Notes under the pieces: model-generated
What the model was told of the DNA's origin: nothing
Databases searched by the model: none
What the model saw: the letters and a program-made list of their open reading frames with translations, nothing else
Part shown: in pieces, positions 1-9,898 of the stretch
Layout of the letters: each line of letters begins with the position of its first letter
How positions within the stretch are numbered: position 1 is the first letter of the stretch
Program-made: the position numbers and the translations under genes
Assembly: GCA_021822985.1 (NCBI GenBank)
Contig: JAKAPZ010000008.1
Coordinates: 1 to 39,846, forward strand
Origin: Thermoplasmata archaeon
Lineage (GTDB): Archaea > Thermoplasmatota > Thermoplasmata > Thermoplasmatales > Thermoplasmataceae
Direction: 5' to 3'
DNA: 39,846 bases

Positions 1-1
1 G

Positions 2-211
2 AATTCCATCACGGAAGGATTAGGCGGGAACAGTATCTACGTGGGAACATACGAGGATGGGCCGGGAGTTAGAATGGCCGTCCTGGAAGCAGGCAGGCTG
101 AAATCATTCACGGTGGAACACCTCAGGAATTCCATGAAAGAGAAGAGGATCGAAAGAATTGGAGAAGATCCTTCAACCTACAGTTTTCCGGTCAAGAAAA
201 TCAGATATTGA
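2..211 (+). CDS. 3' end of an unidentified protein (partial, truncated by window edge)
   Basis: Open frame from base 2 to TGA 209-211 (..NSIYVGTYEDGPGVRMAVLEAGRLKSFTVEHLRNSMKEKRIERIGEDPSTYSFPVKKIRY*); converges with the hydrolase at 173. Confidence 0.5.
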   Translation, partial: NSITEGLGGNSIYVGTYEDGPGVRMAVLEAGRLKSFTVEHLRNSMKEKRIERIGEDPSTYSFPVKKIRY

Positions 212-889
212 GGCACATACTTCTTTGGGATGCGAAGAGTGTGAAGTGTGGCCCCCTCCTTCTATGACCACGAATCTTGAATTTTTCAGATGACTGTTCA
301 TAAATTTTCCATGCTCAATGCTTATCATGGAATCCCTGCTTCCCCAGATGATCAGGGCAGGTTTATCTATGGATTCCAGCATTTCGGATGTTATCCTGAA
401 AGTCTCGCCGGAATTTCTCAGCAGAATCTTTCTTATGACATCCTTCCTGTTGGAAGGGTTCATATTCATGACTCTTTTCACAAATGAATCCACTGATTCA
501 TCTCCCTCGTCCCCAACAGTCATGTTGGTACCTGCACTGCTTATGAGAATGATGCCCATAGAATTTCTGAATGCTGATTCGTGCTCAAGGCTTACCCATC
601 CCCCGTAGGAATTTCCACCGATGTAGAATTCCTTTATCCCCAGTTCATTGATGAGATCCTCTACCGCCTCAGACTGGGTTTTTATTGTTATGTCTTCTGG
701 CGAGTCTGATTTTCCATGCCCAAGAAGATCGGGAAAAACTAGCCCGTAGTATGGATCGATGCAGCCTGCAAGTTTCATGAAATTGTTTCCAAGCCCTCCA
801 AGGCCGTGAAGTAAAACCAGATATCTCTGCCCTGTCCTGAACATGAATGAAATCTGTCCATGCCTGGTCACTCTAAACAACCTTTCCAT
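173..889 (-). CDS. alpha/beta hydrolase
   Basis: LLHGLGGLGNNF oxyanion region, GNSYGG nucleophile elbow, D in WGSRDSMIS, catalytic His in GGGHTSH. Confidence 0.9.
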   Translation of the reverse strand: MERLFRVTRHGQISFMFRTGQRYLVLLHGLGGLGNNFMKLAGCIDPYYGLVFPDLLGHGKSDSPEDITIKTQSEAVEDLINELGIKEFYIGGNSYGGWVSLEHESAFRNSMGIILISSAGTNMTVGDEGDESVDSFVKRVMNMNPSNRKDVIRKILLRNSGETFRITSEMLESIDKPALIIWGSRDSMISIEHGKFMNSHLKNSRFVVIEGGGHTSHSSHPKEVCASISDFLDRKTVG

Positions 890-1029
890 ATAAAAATGTT
901 ATTACCCGATAAGGTAAAAATCTACTGCATAAAACATGATACAATTAATAAAATTGATTCTGAAGCTTTTCCATTCCAAAATTTACATTTCAACCCATAA
1001 GCTTTATCTATCAAAAAACATAAAACAAT

Positions 1030-3699
1030 GTGAACAGCAAGACGAAACTTATCTATATGTTCGAGGAAGGAGGGAAGGAGATGAAGGATCTCCTTGGCGG
1101 AAAGGGCGCTGGCCTTGCAGAAATGAGGAAGCTTGGGCTGCCGGTTCCGCATGGATTCATCATAACAACAGAGGCATGCATAATGTACCAGAAGGATGGG
1201 AAATTCCCTGCAGGGATGCTTGAGGATGCTCTTGACGCTCTGAAAAATGTGGAAAAATCTTCAGGGAAAAAATTCGGGGATGCAGAACATCCTCTCCTTG
1301 TTTCGGTGAGATCAGGGGCCCCCGTAAGCATGCCCGGAATGATGGATACCATACTGAATGTGGGACTCAATGATGAAACGGTGAAGGGGCTTGCAAAGGC
1401 AACCGGAAATACTAGATTCTCCCTTGACTCATACAGAAGGCTTAAACAGATGTTCGGAAATGTTGTTCTTGGAATTCCCCATGATGACTTTGAGGGAGTC
1501 ATAAGCAGCGTCAAGAAGAAATCCGGAAAACGCAGTGACATGGATCTTGGCGAAAAAGAGCTGAACACCATAATCGAACATTTTGACAACGTTTACAGGA
1601 ATCATGGATTCCAGTTTCCGAAGGATCCATATGAGCAGTTGAAAATGGCCATAAAGGCCGTGTTTGATTCATGGAATTCGGAGAGGGCCATAGCATACAG
1701 GGAACTTAACAACATACCTGAAACACTCGGGACTGCAGTGAACATCGTTACCATGGTCTTTGGAAACATGGGTAATGATTCAGCTACGGGTGTTGCATTC
1801 ACAAGAAACCCAAACACTGGGGACAACCAGATCATGGGAGAATACCTGAAGAATGCACAGGGAGAGGATGTTGTTGCAGGAATCAGGACTCCCCTTGAGA
1901 TATGGATGATGAAGGATGAATTCCCTGAAGCATGGAAGGAATTTGAAAGATGCTCAGCCCTTCTTGAAAAACATTACAAGGATATGCAGGACATTGAATT
2001 CACCATAGAAAAAGGAAAATTCTACCTTCTCCAGACAAGAAGCGGAAAGAGAAGCGCAAGGGCTGAAGTGAAGATTGCTGTGGACATGGCTGAGGAAAAA
2101 CTCATCGACAAAAAGGAGGCCATAATGAGGGTCACGCCAAAAACACTTGACACACTTTTCCACCCGCAGGTGAAGAAGGATGGAAGCGAAAAGATTCTTG
2201 GAAAGGGATTGGCAGCTTCACCCGGAGCAGCCTATGGAGAGATTGTGTTCTCGTCCGACAGGGCAATCCAGCTGGCCTCAGAGGGAAGAAATGTTATACT
2301 GGTCAGGCCGGAAACTACTGCAGATGATGTCAGGGGAATGTCTGCATCGGAGGGATTCCTGACACAGAAAGGGGGAATGACCTCCCATGCAGCGGTAGTT
2401 GCAAGGGCCATGGGCAAGCCTGCAGTGGTTGGCGTCGAGAGCATGAGCGTTGACATATCCGGAAGATCACTGACCATTGGGGAAGTGTCCCTGAACGAGG
2501 GCTCAACCATAACCGTGGATGGAACTTCCGGAGAATTCATTCTGGGAAAAACTCAGGTGGAAAAGCCAAGGGCTGATCATTATGTGGAGAAACTCCTGAA
2601 CTGGGCAGACGAATTCAGAACACTTGGAGTGAGGGCAAATGCAAACACGCCTGATGAGGCAGATCTCGCAAGGAAGAATGGAGGAGAGGGCATAGGGCTT
2701 GCAAGAACAGAGAGAATGTTCCTCGGAAATGAAAGAATTGGCATAATGCGTGCAATGATCATGAGCAGGACAAGAGATGACAGGAAGAGGCAACTTGACA
2801 TGCTTCTTCCAATGCAGATCCATGACTTCACCGAGTTCTTCAGAACCATGGAGGGGTATCCTGTCATCATAAGGCTTCTTGATCCGCCGCTTCATGAATT
2901 CCTTCCGGACAAAGAGGGCACACTCAACAAGCTGTACAAGCTGAAATTCAGCCTGCTGAATTCAAAGGATCCTGTGGAGATGGACAGGATACTTCACGAG
3001 ATAGCACAGGAAACTGAATTGCTTCTGGTCATAAAGAATCTTGAGGAATTCAACCCCATGCTTGGATTCAGGGGCTGCAGGCTTGGAATATCCTTCCCGG
3101 AGATATACGAAATGCAGGTCACGGCCATAATAAAAGCTGCCATAAATGTGCAGTCTGAAGGGAAGAAGATATTGCCTGAAATCATGATTCCGCTGGTCGG
3201 AACAGAAAGGGAACTTGAAGTTCTCAGGGAAAACCTGGAAAAGGTAGCCCGGAATGTCATGGGCAGGCATGAGATCGATTATAAATTCGGAACCATGATA
3301 GAGATACCAAGGGCATGCATAACTGCAGACCGGATTGCAAAACATGCAGACTTCTTCTCATTCGGAACAAACGATCTCACCCAGATGACCTTCGGATACA
3401 GCAGGGATGATGCTGAGGGCAAGTTCATGGGCAAGTATCTTGACAGTGGAATACTCCCCCATGATCCGTTCAGGACCGTGGATTTCGACGGTGTGGGTGA
3501 ACTGATGAAGATGGCTGTGGAGAAGGGAAGGAAGGGCAACAAAAAACTGGAAGTGGGAATCTGCGGAGAGCAGGGAGGAGATCCTGAAACGGTCGAATTC
3601 TGCCACAGAATAGGGCTGGACTATGTTTCTGCTTCTCCTTTCAGGATACCCATTGCAAGGCTTGCAGCAGCCAGAGCAGCACTTCAATATGGGAAATAA
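1030..3699 (+). CDS. ppdK: pyruvate, phosphate dikinase
   Basis: GTG start; LLGGKGAGLAEM, GGMTSHAAVVARAMGKPAVVG phospho-His motif, C-terminal GICGEQGGDPETVEFCHRIGLDYVSASPFRIPIARLAAA. Confidence 0.97.
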   Translation: MNSKTKLIYMFEEGGKEMKDLLGGKGAGLAEMRKLGLPVPHGFIITTEACIMYQKDGKFPAGMLEDALDALKNVEKSSGKKFGDAEHPLLVSVRSGAPVSMPGMMDTILNVGLNDETVKGLAKATGNTRFSLDSYRRLKQMFGNVVLGIPHDDFEGVISSVKKKSGKRSDMDLGEKELNTIIEHFDNVYRNHGFQFPKDPYEQLKMAIKAVFDSWNSERAIAYRELNNIPETLGTAVNIVTMVFGNMGNDSATGVAFTRNPNTGDNQIMGEYLKNAQGEDVVAGIRTPLEIWMMKDEFPEAWKEFERCSALLEKHYKDMQDIEFTIEKGKFYLLQTRSGKRSARAEVKIAVDMAEEKLIDKKEAIMRVTPKTLDTLFHPQVKKDGSEKILGKGLAASPGAAYGEIVFSSDRAIQLASEGRNVILVRPETTADDVRGMSASEGFLTQKGGMTSHAAVVARAMGKPAVVGVESMSVDISGRSLTIGEVSLNEGSTITVDGTSGEFILGKTQVEKPRADHYVEKLLNWADEFRTLGVRANANTPDEADLARKNGGEGIGLARTERMFLGNERIGIMRAMIMSRTRDDRKRQLDMLLPMQIHDFTEFFRTMEGYPVIIRLLDPPLHEFLPDKEGTLNKLYKLKFSLLNSKDPVEMDRILHEIAQETELLLVIKNLEEFNPMLGFRGCRLGISFPEIYEMQVTAIIKAAINVQSEGKKILPEIMIPLVGTERELEVLRENLEKVARNVMGRHEIDYKFGTMIEIPRACITADRIAKHADFFSFGTNDLTQMTFGYSRDDAEGKFMGKYLDSGILPHDPFRTVDFDGVGELMKMAVEKGRKGNKKLEVGICGEQGGDPETVEFCHRIGLDYVSASPFRIPIARLAAARAALQYGK

Positions 3700-3763
3700 A
3701 TTCCCATTAACCCTTTTTTAAAACATATATACATACTGCAATTCTTTTAATTGTTATTCATAT

Positions 3764-4669
3764 ATGCCTGTCATGAAACTTGTGGAGTGTGTTCCTAACT
3801 TCAGTGAAGGGAGAGACGCGGACAAGATCCAGAAAATAGTTGATGCGATAAAATCCGTGAATGGCGTAAAAATTCTTGATATGGAAATGGACGCAAACCA
3901 TAACAGGAGTGTTGTCACATTCACCTGCTCACCGGATGTTGCTGTTGAGGCTGCATTCCTGGGCATCAAAAGAGCTTCAGAACTTATAGACATGAATTCA
4001 CATTCAGGAGAACACCCAAGATTCGGAGCCTCTGATGTCATTCCTTTCATACCTGTGGCTGAAGTCACACTGAAGGAATGCATCGATCTTGCGGTGAAAC
4101 TTGGCGAGAGAGTGGGAAAGGAACTCAATATCCCTGTTTTCCTCTACGGAGAGGCTGCAAGGATCGAATGGAGGAAGGGACTGGAAAACATACGAAGCAA
4201 GACATTCCAGTTTGAGCAGATAAGGGAGACCATCACGCAGGAAAAATACATGCCTGATTTTGGTCCCTCAAAGGTAGGAACTGCAGGGGCATCCATAATC
4301 GGGGCCCGTGATTTTCTCATAGCATTCAACGTGAATCTCAGGACTGAAGACATGGAGACAGGAAAGAAGATTGCGAAATCCCTGAGGGCAAAAGACGGCG
4401 GATTCACCTTCGTGAAGGCCCTTGCCTTCTTCCTTGAGGATAAGAAATGCGTTCAGATATCAATGAATCTGACCAATTTCAGGAAGACTCCCATATACAG
4501 GGCCTATGAGCTGGTGAAAATGGAGGCTGCATCTTATGGCGTGGACGTGATGGAATCCGAACTCATCGGACTCATACCCATGGATGCCATGGCAGATGCA
4601 ATGAAGTTCTACATGAGGATGCATGGGTTTTCCACGGAACAGGTCTTTGAAAAGAAGGTGTGGAAATAA
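3764..4669 (+). CDS. ftcD: glutamate formiminotransferase
   Basis: MKLVECVPNFSEGRD start, SGEHPRFGASDVIPFIPV, FLYGEAA; full-length 301 aa. Confidence 0.93.
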   Translation: MPVMKLVECVPNFSEGRDADKIQKIVDAIKSVNGVKILDMEMDANHNRSVVTFTCSPDVAVEAAFLGIKRASELIDMNSHSGEHPRFGASDVIPFIPVAEVTLKECIDLAVKLGERVGKELNIPVFLYGEAARIEWRKGLENIRSKTFQFEQIRETITQEKYMPDFGPSKVGTAGASIIGARDFLIAFNVNLRTEDMETGKKIAKSLRAKDGGFTFVKALAFFLEDKKCVQISMNLTNFRKTPIYRAYELVKMEAASYGVDVMESELIGLIPMDAMADAMKFYMRMHGFSTEQVFEKKVWK

Positions 4670-5289
4670 TGGACTATAACAGGTTTGTTGATGAGCTGGC
4701 CTCTGATTCTTCTGCTCCTGGTGGAGGATCTGCCAGTGCAATGGCGGGAATAATTGCAGCATCTCTCACATCCATGGTTGCCGGACTCACCCTGAACAAG
4801 AAAGGATATGAGGATGTAAGCGAAACCATGAAGAATATCATCACGGAAACAGGACAGATTAGAAACAGGCTTGAGGGACTGATGCAGGAAGATACAGACG
4901 CCTTCCTCAAACTGATGGATGCCATGAAAATGCCAAAAGGAACCCAGCAGGAGAAGGATGCAAGAAAAATTGAGATTGAGAAATCCATGAAGGGGGCTAT
5001 CGTGACCCCATGGAAGATCGCATCCCTGTGCCACAGGATCCTGAGAATTGCATATATGCTCTCAAAAGAAGGAAACTCCAACGCCATAACAGATGCTGGC
5101 GCATCCATGAAAATCGCCAGGGCAGCCATAGAATCTTCACTTCTCAACGTGAAGATCAATATTTCATACATAAAGAATGAAAAATTCAGGGATGAAGAGA
5201 AAATGAAGATGAAACTCTTTCTGGAGGATGTGGAATCCATATACAGCCAGGGAATGAAGGTTCTTGATGCAGCACTTGGAGGCGCGTGA
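4669..5289 (+). CDS. formiminotetrahydrofolate cyclodeaminase (FTCD_C family)
   Basis: ATG overlaps the ftcD stop (TAATGG); SSAPGGGSASAMAGIIAASLTSMVAGLT motif. The ORF track's GTG at 4660 is less likely. Confidence 0.9.
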   Translation: MDYNRFVDELASDSSAPGGGSASAMAGIIAASLTSMVAGLTLNKKGYEDVSETMKNIITETGQIRNRLEGLMQEDTDAFLKLMDAMKMPKGTQQEKDARKIEIEKSMKGAIVTPWKIASLCHRILRIAYMLSKEGNSNAITDAGASMKIARAAIESSLLNVKINISYIKNEKFRDEEKMKMKLFLEDVESIYSQGMKVLDAALGGA

Positions 5290-6518
5290 ATGTGGATGAG
5301 CACCATAAGATCCCCACAATTGAGGATATAACTGAAGCACAGAAATTTCTCATTGGAAAGGCGGAGAAAACGCCACTCCTGTATTCCAAGACCTTTTCTG
5401 ACATGTTCGGTGCTCCCATTTACCTGAAACTGGAGAATTTCCAGAAGACCGGTTCCTTCAAGACAAGGGGGGCCCTTGTGAAGATGTCAAAACTTACCGA
5501 TCAGGAAAAGAGATCAGGAGTTGTTGCATCCAGTGCAGGGAACCATGCACAGGGTGTTGCATATGCTGCGAAGATAAGCAGCATCGATGCCAAGATCGTG
5601 ATGCCTACCTACACCATAAGCGCAAAGATCAATGCCGTGAGGAATTATGGGGCCAATGTTGTGCTGAAAGGCGAGAGCTATGCAGAAGCATTCAGGGAAG
5701 CAAAGAGGATAAGCGATGAAGAAAAAAGATGCTTCATAGACGGGTTCAATGACAGGTGGATCATGGCAGGACAGGGAACTGTTGGCCTTGAAATATGCGA
5801 CGAACTTCCTGATGTTGGCAATGTGATCGTGCCTGTAGGAGGAGGGGGCATCATTTCCGGAATAGCCACTGCAGTGAAGAATCTCAAGCCTGACACCATG
5901 GTATATGGTGTGCAGAGCGAGAACTGCGACTGCGTCATGCAGTACATGAAAAATGGAAACATAACTGGATCAAGAGGATTCACCATTGCTGATGGTATTG
6001 CAGTGCAGAACCCGGGAGATCTCAATCTTGAGATCATCAGGAAGAATGTGGATTCACTTGTTTCTGTGAATGATGAACAGATGGCATACGCACTTTACAA
6101 ACTTCTCGAGAGACAGAAGATTGTCGTGGAGGCTTCTGGCGCAGCACCCCTGGCAGCACTCATGGCAGGAAAGATCAACCTCAGGGGAAAGAAAACTGTG
6201 CTTGTGGTATCAGGAGGAAATATTGATCCCCTTCTCCTGTCCAAAATAATATACAGGGCAATGGAGGTTGACATGGGCCTTGTAAGAATAGCGTGCAAGA
6301 TACCTGACAGGCCCGGAACGCTTCACAGGATCACATCTGCCATTTCTTCCTCCGGGGCAAACATATTCCATGCGGAGGTGGACAATCTTTCAGAGGATAC
6401 GCCCATCGGATATCAGAGCATAAGATTCAGCATCAACGTGAGAGACAAGGAACATCTGGAAATACTTCTTGATCTGCTCAGGAGTTCCGGATATCCCTTC
6501 CATATCGTGAAGGACTGA
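5286..6518 (+). CDS. ilvA: threonine/serine ammonia-lyase with C-terminal ACT domain
   Basis: KLENFQKTGSFKTRGA PLP lysine motif, SAGNHAQGVAYAA, VGGGGIISG, SGGNIDP; ACT-like tail; GTGA overlap with the upstream gene. Confidence 0.92.
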   Translation: MNVDEHHKIPTIEDITEAQKFLIGKAEKTPLLYSKTFSDMFGAPIYLKLENFQKTGSFKTRGALVKMSKLTDQEKRSGVVASSAGNHAQGVAYAAKISSIDAKIVMPTYTISAKINAVRNYGANVVLKGESYAEAFREAKRISDEEKRCFIDGFNDRWIMAGQGTVGLEICDELPDVGNVIVPVGGGGIISGIATAVKNLKPDTMVYGVQSENCDCVMQYMKNGNITGSRGFTIADGIAVQNPGDLNLEIIRKNVDSLVSVNDEQMAYALYKLLERQKIVVEASGAAPLAALMAGKINLRGKKTVLVVSGGNIDPLLLSKIIYRAMEVDMGLVRIACKIPDRPGTLHRITSAISSSGANIFHAEVDNLSEDTPIGYQSIRFSINVRDKEHLEILLDLLRSSGYPFHIVKD

Positions 6519-7622
6519 TCAATTCCTGCTGATTATGGTCACAATATCTTCATCCGAGAGAGGATAATCCATTCCCACCCTCATTTCATTTATTTTTGAT
6601 GAATGGCTTGTGAGCATTGCATACCTGAAAGAATCCATCATCTCCCTGCTTATCTTCCTGCAGACTTCCTTCACCGTTGCTCCATCCTTCAGAACCAGGG
6701 GCCTTTCAAAATCTGTATTTCCTGCCCTGTCCCTCATGTAGACCCTTATAAGATCAAGTGATTCGTAAATGTTCTCCTTCAGCTCATCTATTCCTGTCTT
6801 TTTGGTAGCAGATACCTTGATCACCTTTCCAAAGGCATTCATGCTCTTCACGAGTTTCTCATCATGGGGCATATCCATCTTATTCACTGCGACCACGGCA
6901 GGCAGATATACCACATTTCCCCTGAAGAAATCAATCAGATCGTCATCGTTTACGACCTCCCTGATGTATATTTCCGCATTTGTTATCTTGAACTGGCGTG
7001 CCATTTCCCTTATTCTGTCATCATCCATCTCAACTGTTTTCGGTTTCCTGACCTTGATGCCGCCTGTGGTTGTTTTCTTCAGAGATATGTTCTTTCTTCT
7101 CCTGTTCACAACTATTCCCGCTTTCCTCAGTTCCTCTATGATCCTGTCCATTCCCTTGCACAGGTTGTCAGTTACAAGTATTATCAGGTTTGCTGCCCTG
7201 ACCATGCTCAGAACCTCCCTGCCCCTTCCGGATCCCGTGGCTGCATTCTCAATTATGCCCGGAAGATCCAGTATCTGTATCTGTGCTCCTTTGTACTTCA
7301 GTGTGCCGGGTACAACCCTGAGAGTGGTGAATGCGAAATTGCCCACTTCGCTTGCTGTGCCCGTGATGACATTGAGAAGCGAACTTTTTCCAACGTTAGG
7401 ATAACCTACGAAGGCCACTGTGGCATCTCCCGATTTCGGTACGGAGAAACCTGTACCCCCTCCGGAATGCTTATGCGATTCCGCTTCCATCTGGAGCTTT
7501 GCCATCTTCGCCTTCAGTAAACCAATATGAGACTCTGTGGCCTTGTTATACTTGGTCTTTTTTATCTCCTCTTCAATTTCCTTTATCCTATCCTCAATTG
7601 TGGGCAATGCTACTGTAGTCAT
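6519..7622 (-). CDS. OBG/DRG-family GTP-binding protein with TGS domain
   Basis: GYPNVGKSSLLN (G1), DLPGI (G3), NKMD (G4), C-terminal TGS-like region; N-terminal KTKYNKATESHIGLLKAKMAKL typical of DRG. Confidence 0.93.
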   Translation of the reverse strand: MTTVALPTIEDRIKEIEEEIKKTKYNKATESHIGLLKAKMAKLQMEAESHKHSGGGTGFSVPKSGDATVAFVGYPNVGKSSLLNVITGTASEVGNFAFTTLRVVPGTLKYKGAQIQILDLPGIIENAATGSGRGREVLSMVRAANLIILVTDNLCKGMDRIIEELRKAGIVVNRRRKNISLKKTTTGGIKVRKPKTVEMDDDRIREMARQFKITNAEIYIREVVNDDDLIDFFRGNVVYLPAVVAVNKMDMPHDEKLVKSMNAFGKVIKVSATKKTGIDELKENIYESLDLIRVYMRDRAGNTDFERPLVLKDGATVKEVCRKISREMMDSFRYAMLTSHSSKINEMRVGMDYPLSDEDIVTIISRN

Positions 7623-7794
7623 TCGCTATAATTCTATATTGCGATCATGTTGCATACAAAATCGAATGAAGGCAATTGAGAATTCAGGAATTTTTGAAAA
7701 TTGTATGGCTTCATAAAAGCTGTGTGCTCCGCTGACATTACCTTCTGCTGAACGCTTGCAATAGTTAAAATATAAATTTTGTATTTCTAAATTC

Positions 7795-8328
7795 ATGAGG
7801 AAAAATGTAGTAATCACAGGAATTGTGATTATGATAATTGCCATTGCAATGGCGGGAACAGGCATTTATCTTATTGAACAGGGTGCAGGAATCAATAAAT
7901 CATCAGAATTGAATCTTGGCAATGGAGCATATGCAATTGAACCAATATATGTGAATTCCACAAATGGAATAATTGTGGTTACTTCCCAGGCAGATAATGT
8001 TTACCTTATACCATACTCCGACTTCAGCAACAACATTACCCAATCCACTGCAAAAGCTGATGCCATATCCCCCAATTCCAATACCACCTCTTCTGGCATA
8101 ACAAGCGTGTCATTCACATCCCTCTCAGTGGGAAAATACGCTGCAGTGTCGTTTTCCAGCAGTGATCCTTCATTGGCACTGGTCAGTTCAAGCCTTAATG
8201 GCCTTATTACGGATGGGATCCTGACATTGATAGGGGGCATCATGTTCATAGTGGCCATCGTTGTTATCATATACGGGCTTCTCAAGAAGAACAGGCCACC
8301 GATCATAGACGGAGATATACCATATTAA
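7795..8328 (+). CDS. two-TM membrane protein with Ser/Thr-rich extracytoplasmic domain
   Basis: N-terminal TM (VVITGIVIMIIAIAMAGTGIYL) and C-terminal TM (LIGGIMFIVAIVVIIYGLL) flanking a polar domain. Confidence 0.75.
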   Translation: MRKNVVITGIVIMIIAIAMAGTGIYLIEQGAGINKSSELNLGNGAYAIEPIYVNSTNGIIVVTSQADNVYLIPYSDFSNNITQSTAKADAISPNSNTTSSGITSVSFTSLSVGKYAAVSFSSSDPSLALVSSSLNGLITDGILTLIGGIMFIVAIVVIIYGLLKKNRPPIIDGDIPY

Positions 8329-8464
8329 AACCCATTTTCCATTTTTTGTTCTTTAACCAGCCTGATAGGTATTTTTAAAGAGCACAATGTTTGAAAATTC
8401 TGCAAATTCTTTAAGATAAAATAAATCCAAAAATAGCTCGCTAATATGTGCAAAAAAAATTGGT

Positions 8465-8659
8465 TTAGTTTGAGTTTCTTTTCACTTTGCTGCTGTCATC
8501 GGGTAGAAGAATTACCTTGTATGTAAGGCTGAAGAAAATCCATGTTATGGCTATTGCTATAAGCAGGGCATTCTGGTACACTGCAAGTGAAATGATGAAA
8601 ATTATTATAGGTAAAAGGTACAGGAATGTACCTCTTATGTATTCTACCCAATTGAACAT
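8465..8659 (-). CDS. 64-aa two-TM microprotein, last gene of the ribosomal stalk operon
   Basis: Start codon 4 nt after the L12 stop, same strand; two hydrophobic segments and a basic tail. Confidence 0.6.
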   Translation of the reverse strand: MFNWVEYIRGTFLYLLPIIIFIISLAVYQNALLIAIAITWIFFSLTYKVILLPDDSSKVKRNSN

Positions 8660-8663
8660 ATTC

Positions 8664-8972
8664 TCATCCGAACAGTGAGCTCAGGCCAGCCATTGCGTCT
8701 TCGTCGTTTGCTTCCTGCTTCTCCTCTGCTTTCGGTTCCTCTTTCTTTGGTGCAGATTCTGCCTTTCCATGTGCAGGTGCGGCAGCGACTGCTGCAACTG
8801 ATGCGTTCTTTATGGCATCGTCTATGTTTACCTCTTTCAGGCTTGAAACAAGAGCTTTAAGTCTTGCCTCATCGGGGCTGACTCCAGCCTCTGAAAGCAG
8901 TTTTTTCAGTTTGTCCTCATCTATTTCCTTGCCTGCTGCATGGAGCAGCAGAGCGCCGTATACATATTCCAT
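8664..8972 (-). CDS. rpl12: 50S ribosomal protein L12 (archaeal P1)
   Basis: [31 protein letters not shown]..., acidic hinge, terminal AGLSSLFG. Confidence 0.97.
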   Translation of the reverse strand: MEYVYGALLLHAAGKEIDEDKLKKLLSEAGVSPDEARLKALVSSLKEVNIDDAIKNASVAAVAAAPAHGKAESAPKKEEPKAEEKQEANDEDAMAGLSSLFG

Positions 8973-8986
8973 TTTTTATACCTCCT

Positions 8987-9898
8987 TTATCCGAAAAGGG
9001 CTCCGAACCCTTCTCCTACATCTTCTTCCTTTGGTTCTTCTGATTTTGCTTCTTCTTTTGTTTCATTCTTCTCTTCTGCAACTTCTTTTCCGGGTGTGGA
9101 ATTCATGAATATTATGTCAATATTCCCTTCCTCAACGAAATTGGAAGCTATAGCCAGAGACTCAGCTTCCATTCTTGCCTTCACTATCATGTCAGGAATT
9201 ATTTCCTTCACCATGAAGGTTGCACTCTTTGCCACTGCCTTGGCCCCGGCAAATGCTGTTGCAATCATGGACATGACGGTTGCTGGTGTAAGAGACATGG
9301 CTTCCCTGTCAAATATTACTCCACCCTCATAGGCAGTGATCACGTCAACTCCTACGTCCAGCGGGAATATTTCAAGTTTTTCCATTATCTTTGCTTTGTC
9401 CCTGCTTATTTTTTCTCCCTTCTTCACGAACACTGTTTCTTTTTTAATTACTATCTTTCCCTTCTCAATGGCTGTCTGCAACCCTACCTTCTGAAATTCG
9501 CTTATCATTGGCCCGGGTGGGAAATTGGTTTCCTTTGCAGCCACGATTATGTCCTCAGCTGCTATTTCTCCTCCCCTTGCAGCTGCTTTCTGCCTTGAGT
9601 CGTGAAGTGTTGAATACAGTGACACGGGTGAAAGTTCAGTTGTGATAAGTGCTATCTGTCCGTTTATGAAAGGCTCAAGATTCTTTATGTTTGGAAGTTT
9701 AACTTTCTCAATTGACTTTTCGAGAAGCGTTCCTCTTAGAACTCTTATCCTTGCTTTGCCCCTGAGTGCCCTTCTTATGCCCTGAAGTTGTTTTGTCCTT
9801 ATGCCTTTGATGCTCACGAGTGCAGTTACAGGACTGTTGCTTATTTCAGTCGAAAGGTTTTTTACAAAGTCAACTTTCCATTTTGGTACGTTACTCAT
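8987..9898 (-). CDS. rpl10: 50S ribosomal protein L10 (archaeal P0)
   Basis: Archaeal P0 length and sequence; KNETKEEAKSEEPKEEDVGEGFGALFG tail similar to the L12 tail; position between L1 and L12. Confidence 0.96.
   Translation of the reverse strand: MSNVPKWKVDFVKNLSTEISNSPVTALVSIKGIRTKQLQGIRRALRGKARIRVLRGTLLEKSIEKVKLPNIKNLEPFINGQIALITTELSPVSLYSTLHDSRQKAAARGGEIAAEDIIVAAKETNFPPGPMISEFQKVGLQTAIEKGKIVIKKETVFVKKGEKISRDKAKIMEKLEIFPLDVGVDVITAYEGGVIFDREAMSLTPATVMSMIATAFAGAKAVAKSATFMVKEIIPDMIVKARMEAESLAIASNFVEEGNIDIIFMNSTPGKEVAEEKNETKEEAKSEEPKEEDVGEGFGALFG

Noticed and set aside
1053-3687. Many antisense ORFs inside ppdK (and similar shadows in other CDSs)
   Set aside because: Low-complexity, Ser/Phe/Ile-rich shadow ORFs opposite well-supported genes; no start context or family signal
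7626-7865. 79-aa minus-strand ORF upstream of the OBG/DRG GTPase
   Set aside because: Opposes the 5' end of the membrane protein gene at 7795 and has no identifiable features
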